Below, piece by piece: positions 20,201 through 29,400 of a stretch of 64,000 nucleotides of DNA. Below the pieces are notes generated by a model that saw nothing but the letters and a program-made list of their open reading frames with translations, was not told where the DNA came from and made no database searches. The stretch spans positions 2,356,001 to 2,420,000 of the forward strand of contig JADJXR010000001.1 in the NCBI GenBank assembly GCA_016710285.1, written 5' to 3'. Source of the stretch: Chlorobiota bacterium. Lineage in GTDB: Bacteria > Bacteroidota > Ignavibacteria > OLB7. How positions within the stretch are numbered: the first letter of the stretch is position 1; each line of letters starts with the position of its first letter. Made by a program: the position numbers and the translations under genes.

Positions 20201-20433
20201 TCGGTGCCGGGGTTGACATCACCGGAATCCTTGCCGGTGCCGATGGCCGCCAGATCGTGATCTGCAACATCGGAAGCAACCCCATCACGCTGAAGCACCA
20301 GAATGCTGGCTCGGCAGCGGCCAACCGCTTCCAACTGCCAGGTGGCGGCGATATCACCCTGGGTGGCGACGGCACCGCCACCTTGATCTACGACGCAACC
20401 TCCGGTTTCTGGCGGCTTGTTTCCACCAACTAA
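14212..20433 (+). CDS. Giant beta-roll repeat surface protein 1 (YadA/Hep_Hag-like)
   Basis: A 2073-residue exported protein. Signal peptide residues 1-30 (AILLALLLLGATTTATAQ) are followed by the Bacteroidota opening GTIAPDKSAILDLSSTTAGF (about 45-64). The body is a long array of 14-18-residue repeats centred on GGG-x-x-N with hydrophobic-small pairs (YGAIGGGRRN, SSVIAGGDSN), the pattern of left-handed beta-roll heads of trimeric autotransporters. The middle contains three near-identical 216-residue units. A non-repeat cassette (VFGNTDLWLANNDNAPSEL... through ITYTLPA) occurs three times (near 15535, 18825 and 19845). The C-terminus is a small beta domain (ILAGADGRQIVICN to GFWRLVSTN) shared with paralog 3. 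There is no YadA membrane anchor and no T9SS sorting domain, so surface attachment is unexplained. Probably cotranscribed with the next gene (42-bp gap). An adhesive role is inferred. Confidence 0.85.
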   Translation: MTKLSFLARASSAILLALLLLGATTTATAQTPGSHPMTDIYGHMGIGTIAPDKSAILDLSSTTAGFLMPRLTNAERNAIANPATGLMIFNSDTKTIEFNIGTTFAPIWDPVVTVSSGSGLYWQLLGNSGTNPAINFIGTTDAQPLVVRTNSVERLRVASTGEVGIGTAAPTAGRLLEVAGTAGAANVRFGSASGSADGSAWVPGATDGIITADGNGDLLKRTATAVVGSVGWLKTGNGGAFTDGVDNLIGTTSNAPLNVIANGSRAMRFEPTATSPNIIGGFNGNSVGGGVVGATVSGGGSSGNINQVTGNYGAVGGGRSNTASAQYATVNGGNSNQASGSYSTVGGGWNDTASGLVATIGGGVHNDASGPVSTVGGGRSNIASAQYATIGGGVGNTVAGESSVIPGGNGLTLDATADRSFGFHANNAAGTRDMTISAPDVAVFGNTDLWLANNDNAPSELRLFEGYNAAGAFPNGTANYTAFKAQDQTGDITYTLPASNGTAGQVLSVAASPAPTATAATLEWATPSGGGAAWQLTGNSGTTAGTNFLGTIDNVAMEIRVNDTSVMRYLPHPTSPMIVGGVYQNAIDTGSYGSLIAGGGSAAAPNLIDTSAIYSVISGGSHHFLSADYAAIGGGRRNLLTNNSTSSVIAGGDSNTITNGTQYGAIGGGRRNLLTNNSTLSVIAGGDSNVVTNGSQYGAISGGSRNVVISASYGSIGGGDSNQVSFGATYSAIGGGRRNLVNNSSTSSVIAGGDSNTIINGSPYGSIGGGSRNFMTNVNYGTIGGGDSNQVSFGAQYGSIGGGRRNLLTNSATSSVIAGGDSNVVTNGSQYGAIGGGSRNTVTNASYGSISGGDSNQIYSGGTYGSIGGGYGNSNNSQYAHIGGGRRNQLINSSTSSVIAGGDSNTITSGAQYNAIGGGRRNFMTNVNYGTIGGGDSNQVSFGATYSAIGGGRRNLVNNSSTSSVIAGGDSNTIINGSPYGSIGGGSRNFMTNVNYGTIGGGDSNQVSFGAQYGSIGGGRRNLLTNSATSSVIAGGDSNVVTNGSQYGAIGGGSRNLVTNASYGSVSGGDSNQVYSGGTYGSIGGGYGNSNNSQYAHIGGGRRNQLINSSTSSVIAGGDSNVVMNGSPYGSIGGGRRNFMTNVNYGTIGGGDSNQVSFGATYSAIGGGRRNLVNNSSTSSVIAGGDSNTIINGSPYGSIGGGSRNFMTNVNYGTIGGGDSNQVSFGAQYGSIGGGRRNLLTNSATSSVIAGGDSNVVTNGSQYGAIGGGSRNLVTNASYGSISGGDSNQVYSGGTYGSIGGGYGNSNNSQYAHIGGGRRNQLINSSTSSVIAGGDSNTITNGTQYGAIGGGQRNLVTNNATSSVIAGGDSNTITNGATYGAIAGGRRNLLTNSSTSSVIAGGDSNTITNGVQYGAIGGGRRNLVTNNATSSVIAGGDSNVVTDGAAYSAIGGGQRNVITSTSTRASIGGGQNNTIDSASIAGVIGGGLNNNVYGEYSTIVGGRGLTVDAPRTIGFHANSAAGDRNMTITDTAIALFGNTDLWLANNDNAPSELRFFEAYNTAGAFPNTANYTAFKAQTQANDITYTLPAASGTAGQVLTIAASPVPTATAATLEWASGGGGGWSLTGNAGTTAGTNFVGTTDNVAFEIRVNNGGAATGGNQRVMRFEPNATSPNIIGGFNGNSVTVGVVGATLAGGGANGNLNTITDDYGVVGGGYGNLAGDNAGTTSDQSYATVGGGSANAASGMFSTVGGGNANIVQGYGATVGGGQSHIASGFGATVGGGRDNEAVENLATIGGGQYNIASGDHATIGGGFRNEVSGDYSTVGGGTADTTAGDYSAIPGGRGLRLDGDRSFGFHANNSGGTLPMTISTPDVAVFGNTNLWLANNNNAPSELRFFEAYNTAGDFPNGTANYTAFKAQDQTGDITYVLPDTNGIVGDVLQVKSISGSTVTLDWVGNGATIVNTTNSTNTSGGAFGANQDDLSLSSTATFFRMETTVGAGVDITGILAGADGRQIVICNIGSNPITLKHQNAGSAAANRFQLPGGGDITLGGDGTATLIYDATSGFWRLVSTN
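16333..18276 (+). repeat. Three 648-bp tandem units within adhesin-like gene 1
   Basis: The units run 16333-16980, 16981-17628 and 17629-18276, each 648 bp (216 codons), in phase and nearly identical. Start points are fixed by the ATGACGAATG at 16981 and 17629; the first unit begins with the variant GTGATCAGTG. Each unit contains about thirteen GG-x-x-N motifs and an internal duplicated segment of 201 bp (67 codons; ATGACGAATG at 16981 and 17182). The amplification is recent at the DNA level and could expand or contract by recombination, or be miscounted by assembly. Confidence 0.9.
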
Positions 20434-20475
20434 TCACAGTAACAGCAAACCGTAATCACGAGGAATCAATCAACC

Positions 20476-23400
20476 ATGAAACGACTCCTTCTTGCTCTGG
20501 CCGCTGTTATTTGTGCAGCATCTGGCGTGGCGAACGCGCAAACGTACAAGACGCTCTACGGCACCTCGCTCTACTTGTCGGGCGGGGGCGCGCCGGTGGT
20601 TCCGCTGATCCTGAAATCCCCAACGCTTGGAAGCACGTGGACCATGACCCTTCCAACTGGCCCGGGAGCATCGGGGCAGTTTCTGCAAACCGATGGAACC
20701 GGCGTGCTTACGTGGGCCACGCCATCGCTCACTTTCCCTTTTTCCGCAACCGTCAGCGATGCTGGCGTGCTGTTTAGCCTTACGAACTCCGGCACCGGCG
20801 GCGCGGGGCTGTTTGCCATCACCAACGCCGGAAGCAGCGCGGCGGCGCTGGCAGCAAGCACCAACGGAACCGGCCCGGCAATTCAAGCAACCGGCAGGGT
20901 TCAGATTAACGATGGCAACCTTGTGCTTGGGAACACCGGCAGCGCGGGCGAGCTTCGGCTGCAGGAACCAAACGGAACCGGAAGCGATTACACCGCATTG
21001 AAAGCGCAGGACCAAAGCGGCAACAACATCACCTACACCCTGCCGGCGGCCAACGGAACTGCGGGGCAGGCACTGCGGATTGCTGCTTCCCCTGCCCCAA
21101 CAGCAACCGCCGCAACGTTAGATTGGGGGAACCCATCCCCGGGCGGCGCGGCGGGTGGGGATCTGACCGGAACCTACCCGAACCCCACCATCACCACCGA
21201 TGCCGTTGGCTCGGCAGAGATTGCCGACAACACCATCACCGGCGCAGATATTTTGGACGGCACGGTTGACAATGCCGACCTTGCTGGCGATGCCGTCACC
21301 GCCAGCAAAATTGCTGCCAATGCCGTCAATGCCAGCGAGATAGCCTCCAACGCCGTTGGCAATTCCGAGATGGCCGATAACGCAATCGGGAATGCCGAGA
21401 TGATGGACAACGCGATCGGCAATGCTGAGATGATGGACAATGCAATCGGTTCGGCGGAAATCATTGACAACTCGATCACGCTTGGGAAGATCAGCTCATC
21501 CGGCGCGGGGGCCAACCAGGTGATTACCTACAACGGGTCCAACATCGTCTGGGCCAGCCCCGCCAACAACGATTGGAGCCTAACCGGCAACGCGGGAACA
21601 ACCGCCGGAACGAACTTCGTGGGCACCACCGACAACCAAGCCTTTGAGATTCACGTGCACGAAACCGGCACAGCCACCGAAGGCCGCCGGCGAGTGATGC
21701 GGTTTGAGCCGAACGCCACCAGCGCGAACATCATTGGCGGGTTCAACGGAAATAGCGTGACAAGCGGAGTGATTGGCGCAACGGTGTCGGGCGGTGGAGC
21801 CAGTGGCGGTTTGAATACGATCACCGATGATTATGGGGTGATAGGTGGTGGCCGGAACAACCGTGCGGGAGATAATGCCGGGACAACATCAGATCGGAGT
21901 TATGCCACCGTGAGTGGTGGTTTGGGCAATGTTGCCAGCGGCCAATACGCCACAATTGCTGGCGGCCTGCAGAACCGCGTCTCGGGGGGGAACGGATTTA
22001 TCGGCGGTGGGGCAAACAACCTTGCCAGCGCAAACATGGCCATTGTGGTTGGTGGCGAAGGGGACAGCGCCAGCGGCCAGTGGGCGTTTATTGGCGGCGG
22101 ATATTCGAACACCGCCAGCGGCGAACGTTCGGTGGTGGTGGGTGGGGCGGCCAACAGCGCAACGAACAACTACTCAACCATTGGCGGCGGCATTGATAAC
22201 GATGCAACAGGGGAATTTGCAACGATAGCCGGTGGACGTGCCAACGGGGCAACGGGTAACTATGCCACCGTTGGCGGCGGCCAAAGCGACACCGCCAGCG
22301 GAGCCTATTCGTTTATTGGCGGCGGGTTCGGGAACACGGCCGCAGCGGGTGGGTCCTTTATCGGCTCGGGGTCCTCGAACCGAACAATTGCCGGGGCCAC
22401 CGACGCAACGATTGGCGGCGGCGCGTACAACTACGCCAGCGGCTACCGTTCCACCATCGCCGGCGGGGAAAGCGATACGGTCACAGGCTCGATAGCGACA
22501 ATCGGTGGTGGCTTCAAGAACAAAGCCACCGGGGACCGCTCGACGGTTGGCGGCGGCGAAAGCAACACCGCCAGCAGCACCGCCACCACTGTGGCGGGTG
22601 GCATTAATAACAGTGCTGGTGGCATCAACGCCACCGTTGGCGGCGGCAGCGGCAACAGCGCGACTGGCGGCAACAGCGCAATCCCCGGCGGGCGCGGCCT
22701 AACGCTGGATGCCAGCGCCACCCGCAGCTTCGGCTTCCATTCCAACAACGGAGCCGGCACGCTACCGATGACGATTTCTACCCCTGACGTAGCCGTCTTC
22801 GGCAACACCGATCTCTGGCTTGCCAACAACGACAACGCACCAAGCGAGTTGAGGTTCTTCGAGGGGTACAACACCTCAGGGGCATTCCCAAACACGGCAA
22901 ACTACACGGCGTTCAAAGCACAAACGCAAGCGGGCGACATAACCTATACACTTCCGGCCAGCAACGGCTCGGCTGGTCACGTGCTTCGGATTGCCAGCAG
23001 CCCTGCGCCAACGGCAACCGCAGCAACGCTGGAGTGGGCAGCAGCCAGCAGTGGCTGGAGCCTAACGGGCAACACGGGAACAACCGCCGGAACGAACTTC
23101 GTGGGGACCACCGACAACGTGGCGTTGGAGCTAAAAGTCTTCAGCAGCGACGGGACAGCGAACCGGGGAAGCAAGCGAGTGATGCGATTCGAGCCGAACG
23201 CCACCAGCGCGAACATCATTGGTGGGTATCAGGGGAACAGCGTGGGTGCTGGTGTGGTTGGTGCAACGATCAGCGGCGGCGGCGTGGATGGAGGTATCAA
23301 TCAAGTGTCCGCTGATTATGGAGTGGTTAGTGGAGGGCAGGGCAACACCGCATCGGGGTTTAATTCGGCGATTGGTGGAGGAAGCACCAACACCGCATCG

Positions 23401-25578
23401 AATTTCTATTCGACGGTGGGTGGCGGCTTGAGCAACACGGCATCGGGGGATCGTTCGATGGTGAGTGGAGGGCAGAGCAACACGGCATCGAATTCCTATT
23501 CGACGGTGAGTGGAGGGCAGAGCAACACGGCATCGAATTCCTATTCGACGGTGAGTGGAGGGCAGAGCAACACGGCATCGAGTCCCTATTCGACGGTGGG
23601 TGGAGGCTTGAGCAACATGGCATTGGGGGGGCGTTCGACGATAGGAGGAGGCGAGAGCAATACGACATCGGGGTATATTTCGACGGTGAGTGGAGGCTAT
23701 AACAACACGGCATCGCAGTCGTACTCGACAGTGGGTGGAGGCTATAACAACACGGCTGCCGGTGTATACTCTGCAATCCCCGGCGGTTACGGCCTAACGC
23801 TTGCTGCCACTGCCATCCGCAGCTTCGGCTTCCACGCGAACACCGCTGCTGGCGATCGCAACATGACGATCTCCGTCCCGGACGTAGCTGTCTTTGGCAA
23901 CACCGATCTGTGGCTTGCCAACAACGACAACGCACCAAGCGAGCTGCGGTTCTTCGAGGCGTACAACACTGCTGGGGCCTTCCCAAATGCTACGGCACAC
24001 TACACGGCGTTCAAGGCGGCATCGGTACAGGGGGGCGACATCACCTACACGCTGCCAGCATCGCCCGCAGCCAGCAACGGGGATGTTCTCACCTCAACCA
24101 CCGCCGGAGTGATGCAGTGGTCCGATGCCGATTCGATCGTGACGGCCAACGCCTGGGGTCTACTTGGCAACGCGGGAACAACCGCCGGAACGAACTTCGT
24201 GGGAACGACCGACAACGTGGCGTTGGAGCTAAAAGTCTTCAGCAGCGACGGGACAGCGAACCGGGGAAGCAAGCGAGTGATGCGGTTCGAGCCAAACGCG
24301 ACCAGCGCGAACATCATTGGTGGGTATCAGGGGAACAGCGTGGGTGCTGGTGTGATTGGTGCAACGATCAGCGGCGGCGGCGTGGATGGAAGTATCAATC
24401 AAGTGTCCGCTAATTATGGAGTGGTTAGTGGAGGGCAGGGCAACACCGCATCGGGGTCTAATTCGGCGATTGGTGGCGGAAGCACTAACACCGCATCGGC
24501 GCAGGGTACAACAGTTGGCGGAGGGAGTAACAACACCGCATCAAATGCATACGCAACAGTTGGCGGGGGCTTTGGCAACACCGCATCGGGGATACGCTCG
24601 GCGGTTGGTGGGGGCTTTAGCAACACCGCATCGGGATTCCGCTCGGTGGTTGGTGCGGGATATCAGAACGTCGCTTCGGGGGATTATGCCGCAATCGCCG
24701 GAGGGGCTGAGGACACTGCCGCTGGCGAATACTCAGCAATTCCGGGCGGGCGCGGCCTAACGCTGGATGCCAGCGCAACACGCAGCTTCGGCTTCCACGC
24801 CAACAACGCTGCCGGGACTCGCAACATGACGATCTCCACTCCAGCCGTAGCCGTCTTCGGCAACACCGACCTGTGGCTTGCCAACAACAAGAACGCACCA
24901 AGCGAGCTGCGTTTCTTTGAGGCGTACAACACCGCTGGGGCATTCCCAAACACGGCAAACTACACGGCGTTCAAAGCGGCATCGGTACAGGGGGACGACA
25001 TCACCTACACGCTACCGGCCAGCAATGGCACTGCCGGGCAAGTGCTTCGCGTGGCCAGCACCCCCACGCCAACGTCAACAACAGCAACGTTGGAGTGGTC
25101 ATCGAACAATTTGGGAACCGTTGGTGGCCTTGCCTTCGCCCGTAAAACCGCCAATGAAGGGGTCACCAGCAGCGCAACCTTGCAGAACGACGACCACCTT
25201 TCCATCGCCTTGAACACGAGCGAGGTGTATGAGTTGGAAGGGGTGCTGTACGTCAACACAACGGCCAATGCGCACGATCTGCAAATCGCCCTCACGGTTC
25301 CAACCGGCACGACCATGAAGGTGAGCTATCAGGCGCGGGAAGAGAACGGAACAACATCCAGAGAAGCGGATATCCTCTCCACCTCCGGCACGGCAGGGAC
25401 GGTGATAGATGTCCAGTCAACTGGAAGCAACCGTGCGATCGTTTACGTGAAAGGACTGATCCGCACTGCCGGGACTGCCGGGAACGTGACGTTGCAATGG
25501 GCCGACGATGACACCACCGGCACCGAGACCGTGACCATCGAAACCGATTCCTACTTCAAGGTGACCCGCGTGCAGTAA
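20476..25578 (+). CDS. Giant beta-roll repeat surface protein 2
   Basis: A 1700-residue paralog starting 42 bp after the first, with a GAGGAA ribosome binding site and signal peptide MKRLLLALAAVICAASGVANA. Its N-terminus lacks the SAILDLS opening of the other paralogs. An alternating repeat of the type NAxxxSxIADNAIGNAEMMD (about 235-335) precedes the main body. The body has GGG-x-x-N repeats of about 14 residues (YSTVSGGQSNTASN repeated back to back near 23460-23600). The LWLANNDNAPSELRFF cassette occurs three times (22800, 23890, 24860), with a shorter form at about 20930. The C-terminal cap (from about 25090, RKTANEGVTSSATLQN to SYFKVTRVQ) differs from those of the other paralogs. No membrane anchor or T9SS signal is visible. 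Confidence 0.85.
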   Translation: MKRLLLALAAVICAASGVANAQTYKTLYGTSLYLSGGGAPVVPLILKSPTLGSTWTMTLPTGPGASGQFLQTDGTGVLTWATPSLTFPFSATVSDAGVLFSLTNSGTGGAGLFAITNAGSSAAALAASTNGTGPAIQATGRVQINDGNLVLGNTGSAGELRLQEPNGTGSDYTALKAQDQSGNNITYTLPAANGTAGQALRIAASPAPTATAATLDWGNPSPGGAAGGDLTGTYPNPTITTDAVGSAEIADNTITGADILDGTVDNADLAGDAVTASKIAANAVNASEIASNAVGNSEMADNAIGNAEMMDNAIGNAEMMDNAIGSAEIIDNSITLGKISSSGAGANQVITYNGSNIVWASPANNDWSLTGNAGTTAGTNFVGTTDNQAFEIHVHETGTATEGRRRVMRFEPNATSANIIGGFNGNSVTSGVIGATVSGGGASGGLNTITDDYGVIGGGRNNRAGDNAGTTSDRSYATVSGGLGNVASGQYATIAGGLQNRVSGGNGFIGGGANNLASANMAIVVGGEGDSASGQWAFIGGGYSNTASGERSVVVGGAANSATNNYSTIGGGIDNDATGEFATIAGGRANGATGNYATVGGGQSDTASGAYSFIGGGFGNTAAAGGSFIGSGSSNRTIAGATDATIGGGAYNYASGYRSTIAGGESDTVTGSIATIGGGFKNKATGDRSTVGGGESNTASSTATTVAGGINNSAGGINATVGGGSGNSATGGNSAIPGGRGLTLDASATRSFGFHSNNGAGTLPMTISTPDVAVFGNTDLWLANNDNAPSELRFFEGYNTSGAFPNTANYTAFKAQTQAGDITYTLPASNGSAGHVLRIASSPAPTATAATLEWAAASSGWSLTGNTGTTAGTNFVGTTDNVALELKVFSSDGTANRGSKRVMRFEPNATSANIIGGYQGNSVGAGVVGATISGGGVDGGINQVSADYGVVSGGQGNTASGFNSAIGGGSTNTASNFYSTVGGGLSNTASGDRSMVSGGQSNTASNSYSTVSGGQSNTASNSYSTVSGGQSNTASSPYSTVGGGLSNMALGGRSTIGGGESNTTSGYISTVSGGYNNTASQSYSTVGGGYNNTAAGVYSAIPGGYGLTLAATAIRSFGFHANTAAGDRNMTISVPDVAVFGNTDLWLANNDNAPSELRFFEAYNTAGAFPNATAHYTAFKAASVQGGDITYTLPASPAASNGDVLTSTTAGVMQWSDADSIVTANAWGLLGNAGTTAGTNFVGTTDNVALELKVFSSDGTANRGSKRVMRFEPNATSANIIGGYQGNSVGAGVIGATISGGGVDGSINQVSANYGVVSGGQGNTASGSNSAIGGGSTNTASAQGTTVGGGSNNTASNAYATVGGGFGNTASGIRSAVGGGFSNTASGFRSVVGAGYQNVASGDYAAIAGGAEDTAAGEYSAIPGGRGLTLDASATRSFGFHANNAAGTRNMTISTPAVAVFGNTDLWLANNKNAPSELRFFEAYNTAGAFPNTANYTAFKAASVQGDDITYTLPASNGTAGQVLRVASTPTPTSTTATLEWSSNNLGTVGGLAFARKTANEGVTSSATLQNDDHLSIALNTSEVYELEGVLYVNTTANAHDLQIALTVPTGTTMKVSYQAREENGTTSREADILSTSGTAGTVIDVQSTGSNRAIVYVKGLIRTAGTAGNVTLQWADDDTTGTETVTIETDSYFKVTRVQ

Positions 25579-25606
25579 CCCCTCACCCTTCTGCCGATTA
25601 AGCCAA

Positions 25607-25650
25607 CGAACGCCCTTCCCAAGCCACGTGGAAGGGCGTTCGCTGTTGTG
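25607..25650 (+). terminator. Terminator after adhesin-like gene 2
   Basis: A perfect 13-bp stem (CGAACGCCCTTCC / GGAAGGGCGTTCG) with a 10-nt loop lies 28 bp after the stop codon. The following tract, CTGTTGTG, is only weakly T-rich, so efficiency is uncertain. It would end the two-gene transcript from 14212. Confidence 0.7.
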
Positions 25651-25663
25651 CAGGGGGTAGTGA

Positions 25664-25775
25664 TCCCGACGAAGTCGGGGTAGGGACCCCGATCTTTATC
25701 GGGGCCCAGAGGCCGAAGATGCCGCCGAAGGCTAAAGACCTTTTATCAATCCCGACGAAGGTCGGGGCGGCTACC
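25664..25775 (-). repeat. Dispersed repeat R2, single element
   Basis: Read on the minus strand this is GGTAGCCGCCCCGACC...GGGATTG, then AAAAGGTCTTTAGCC, then a GCCCCGATAAAGATCGGGG hairpin and a degenerate GCTACC end. It has the same modules, in the same order, as the elements of the 49.6-50.2 kb array. Confidence 0.8.
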
Positions 25776-25785
25776 TCCAAAAATT

Positions 25786-25880
25786 CCCGAAGCGTTCCCC
25801 TCCTTGGAGGGGTGCCCAACAGGGCGGGGTGGGTTCGGGGGAACGAGCGAACGGGCGGTGGTTTCTGTTGGCCACCGGGG
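25786..25880 (+). repeat. Dispersed repeat R1, copy 2
   Basis: An R1 unit from CCCGAAGCGTTCCCC to GGCCACCGG, sandwiched between two R2 elements. It is slightly diverged (GCGGTGGTTTCTG instead of GCGGCGGTTCGCG). Confidence 0.8.
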
Positions 25881-25881
25881 C

Positions 25882-25988
25882 AATCCCGACGCAGTCGGGG
25901 TAGCGGCTCCGATCTGTATCGGGGCCGAGTGATAGACACCGAGGGCTAAAGACCTTTTATCAATCCCGACGGAGGTCGGGGCGGCTAC
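25882..25988 (-). repeat. Dispersed repeat R2, single element
   Basis: A second R2 element in the same intergenic space, inverted relative to the array copies at 49.6 kb. GGCTAAAGACC lies at 25944-25954 and CCCGACGGAGGTCGGG just downstream. Confidence 0.8.
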
Positions 25989-25998
25989 CCCAAACTCT

Positions 25999-26187
25999 CC
26001 CGAAGCCTCCCCCTCCAACGGAGGGGTGTCCAACAGGGCGGGGTGGGTTCGGGAGAACGAGCGAACGGGCGGCGGTTCGCGTTGGTCACCGAGGCCTGCT
26101 GATCCTGAGATTCGGTAATGAGCGCAGTTTTGGATGTGTCCCCAACCCACCCCCGGGCCCCCTCCCAAGAGGGGGAGCAACGCACGA
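25999..26187 (+). repeat. R1 plus R3 composite repeat
   Basis: An R1 unit (25999-26093) is followed by TGATCCTGAGATTCGG, GCGCAGTTT and the R3 segment CCCCCTCCCAAGAGGGGGAG (about 26139-26187). The same composite, in the same order, occurs at 30356-30542. The R3 inverted repeat resembles G/C-rich hairpins often dispersed in Bacteroidota genomes. Confidence 0.75.
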
Positions 26188-26463
26188 GGCCAACGCACAA
26201 AGTTGCCCACGGCTACCTCCAAAAATTCCCGAAGCGTCCCCCTCCCACGGAGGGGTGCCCAACAGGGCGGGGTGGGTTCGGGGGAACGAGCGAACGGGCG
26301 GTATCCACATTGGTCACCGAGGCCTGCTGATACTGATTGACTGAATTTTTTCTTGGAAACTTAGAAGCCATTGCCTATTCTTGCCATCGCTGCCACCGCT
26401 GCCATTATAACATCCAATCCGGCCCTCCTTTCAGGTCAGGGCTTCCTCTTATCCATTCTCCAC
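26188..26463. repeat. R1 copy 4 and leader of adhesin-like gene 3
   Basis: A further R1 unit occupies 26228-26321, preceded by a fragment of an R2 edge (GGCTACCTCC). The remaining 140 bp before ATG 26464 contain TATTCTTG near 26384, one base off the TAnnTTTG promoter element. No gene is seen. The whole 25579-26463 gap is mostly repeat. Confidence 0.6.
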
Positions 26464-29400
26464 ATGAAGCACTTCACAGTCGCTTTCCGGAGCATTGGCG
26501 TAGCCGTGGGATTATTGTGTGCAGCCATTGCCTCCACCGCTCAAACTCCGGGTTCCCACCCGATGACCGACATCTACGGCCACATGGGAATCGGCACCAT
26601 CGCGCCGGACAAATCGGCAATCCTGGACCTATCAACCACCACCGCTGGCTTCCTGATGCCACGGATGACCAGTGCTGAGCGCAACGCGTTGGTCAACCCA
26701 GCAGTGGGGCTGATGATTTTCAACACCGGCGCGAAGACCATCGAGTTCAACATCGGGACAACCTTTGCTCCGATTTGGGATCGGGTGCTGACGACCAGCA
26801 GCGGGGGCGGGCTATTCTGGAGCCTGACGGGCAACGGAGGAACCAATCCTGCAACCAACTTCATTGGAACCACCGATGCTCAACCGCTGGTGGTTCGAAC
26901 CAACAACATGGAGCGTCTGCGTGTGGCAACTACCGGTGAGGTAGGAATCGGCACGGCAGCACCAACTGCCGGGCGGTTGCTGGAAGTTGCGGGAACCGCC
27001 GGCGCGGCGAACGTGCGGTTCGGCTCGGCAAGCGGCGCGGCCGATGGGAGCGTGTGGGCACCTGGAACCAACGACGGTATCATCACCGCCGACGGAAATG
27101 GCGACCTGTTGAAGCGAACCGCGACAGCAGTGGTAGGCTCGGTAGCATGGTTGAAGACGGGGAATGGCGGGGCGTTCACCGACGGGGTGGATAACCTGAT
27201 AGGGACTGCCAGCAACGCGCCGTTAAATGTGATCGTCAACGGAAACCGAGCGATGCGGTTCGAGCCGAACGCGGCCAGCAGCCCGAACATTATTGGCGGG
27301 TTCAACGGGAATAGCGTTGGTAGTGTGGTTGGCGCAACGATCAGTGGCGGTGGTGAGAGTGGCTCCATTAACCAAGTGACGGGGAATTATGGCGCGGTCG
27401 GTGGGGGAAGGCGCAACCAGGCATCAGGAGTTCATTCGACAGTTGGCGGTGGATATGACAACGTGGCATCAGGGGTTGCTCCGGCAATAGGTGGTGGGGA
27501 GAGCAACAGAGCCTCGGGGGATTATTCATCGGTGGGCGGAGGGGTGTTCAACATCGCATCGGGGGGAACCTCGACGGTGGGTGGAGGAGACCACAACGCT
27601 GCATCGGGTGCGTCATCGGTGGTGAGTGGAGGATATTACAACGAGGGGTTGGGATCATATTCGGCGGTGGTTGGCGGTGCCTACAACAAGGCATCGGGGA
27701 GTAATTCAGCGGGAGGTGGAGGAGATATCAACGAGGCATCAGGGGCATATTCATCGGTGGGCGGAGGGGTCTACAATGCCGCATCGGGGGGAACCTCGAC
27801 GGTAAGTGGAGGAGACCACAACGCTGCATCGGGTGCGGCATCGGCGGTGGGTGGGGGAGATCATAACACTGCATCGGAGCACTATGCGATGGTAGGTGGC
27901 GGACATGACAACGTGGCATCAAGAGTGGCTTCAACAATAGGTGGTGGAGAGAACAACAGGGCATCGGGGAATTATTCGGCAGTAGGTGGAGGAAGGAGCA
28001 ACCAGGCATCAGGAGTTCATTCGACGGTCAGTGGTGGACGTGACAACGTGGCATCAGGGGTTGCTCCAGCAATAGGTGGTGGGGAGAGCAACAGAGCCTC
28101 GGGGGATTATTCAGCGGTGGGCGGAGGGGTGTTCAACGTGGCATCGGGGGGAACCTCCACGGTGGGTGGAGGAGACCACAACGCTGCATCGGGTGCGTCA
28201 TCGGTGGTGAGTGGAGGATATTACAACGAGGGGTTGGGATCATATTCGGCGGTGGTTGGCGGTGCCTACAACAAGGCATCGGGGAGTAATTCAGCGGTAG
28301 GTGGAGGAGATCGCAACGAGGCATCAGGGTCATATTCATCGGTGGGCGGAGGGGTCTACAATGCCGCATCGGGGGGAACCTCGACGGTAAGTGGAGGAGA
28401 CCACAACGCTGCATCGGGTGCGGCATCGGCGGTGGGTGGGGGATATTACAACACGGCAGCTGGTGATTACTCAGCAATCCCCGGCGGTCGCGGCCTAAGG
28501 CTGGATGGGGATCGCAGCTTCGGCTTCCACGCCAACAACAGTGGTGGCACGCTTCCGATGACGATCACCGATGCCAACGTAGCGGTCTTCGGCAACGCTA
28601 ATCTCTGGCTTGCCAACAACAACAACGCGCCAAGCGAGCTGCGGTTCTTCGAGGCGTACAACGCTTCCGGGAACTTCCCGAACACGGCAAACTACACAGC
28701 GTTCAAAGCGCAAACGCAAGCCAACGACATCACCTACACGCTACCAGCATCGCCCGCAGCCAGCAACGGGGATATTCTCACCTCAACGACGGGTGGAGTG
28801 ATGCAGTGGTCCGATGCCGATTCGATCGTGACGGCCAACGCCTGGAGCCTGCTTGGCAATGCGGGAACGACAGCGGGAACAAACTTCGTGGGAACCACCG
28901 ACAACGTGGCGTTTGAGATTCGGGTAAACAACACCGGTGCAGCTACTGGCGGCAACCAGCGAGTAATGCGGTATGAGCCGAACGCCAGCAGCCCGAACAT
29001 CATTGGTGGGTTCAACGGGAACAGCGTTGGTGCAGGTGTGGTTGGTGCAACGATCAGTGGCGGCGGGGCGGATGGCGCTGCCAGCCAGGTGACAGGTGAT
29101 TATGGAGTGGTCGGTGGTGGATTTGCCAACACGGCATCGGGGGAGTTTTCGACGGTGGGTGGTGGATATACCAACACGGCATCGGGGAGAGGAGCAACGG
29201 TGGCGGGAGGGGCTGGGAACCAAGCATCGGGGGATAATTCGACCGTGGGTGGAGGAACGCAAAACGAGGCACAGGGGGGTAATTCGACAGTGGGTGGGGG
29301 AGAGCGCAACATTGCATCGGGGTTCAATTCGGCGGTAGGTGGAGGAACGGGCAACGAGGCACAGGGGAATAATTCCACGGTGGGTGGTGGAGAGCGCAAC

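Noticed and set aside
25579..26463. tRNA or rRNA gene in the large repeat-bearing gap
   Set aside because: No cloverleaf, no GTTCRANYC-type arm in context and no rRNA-like segment. All of it is accounted for by R1, R2 and R3 units and a terminator.
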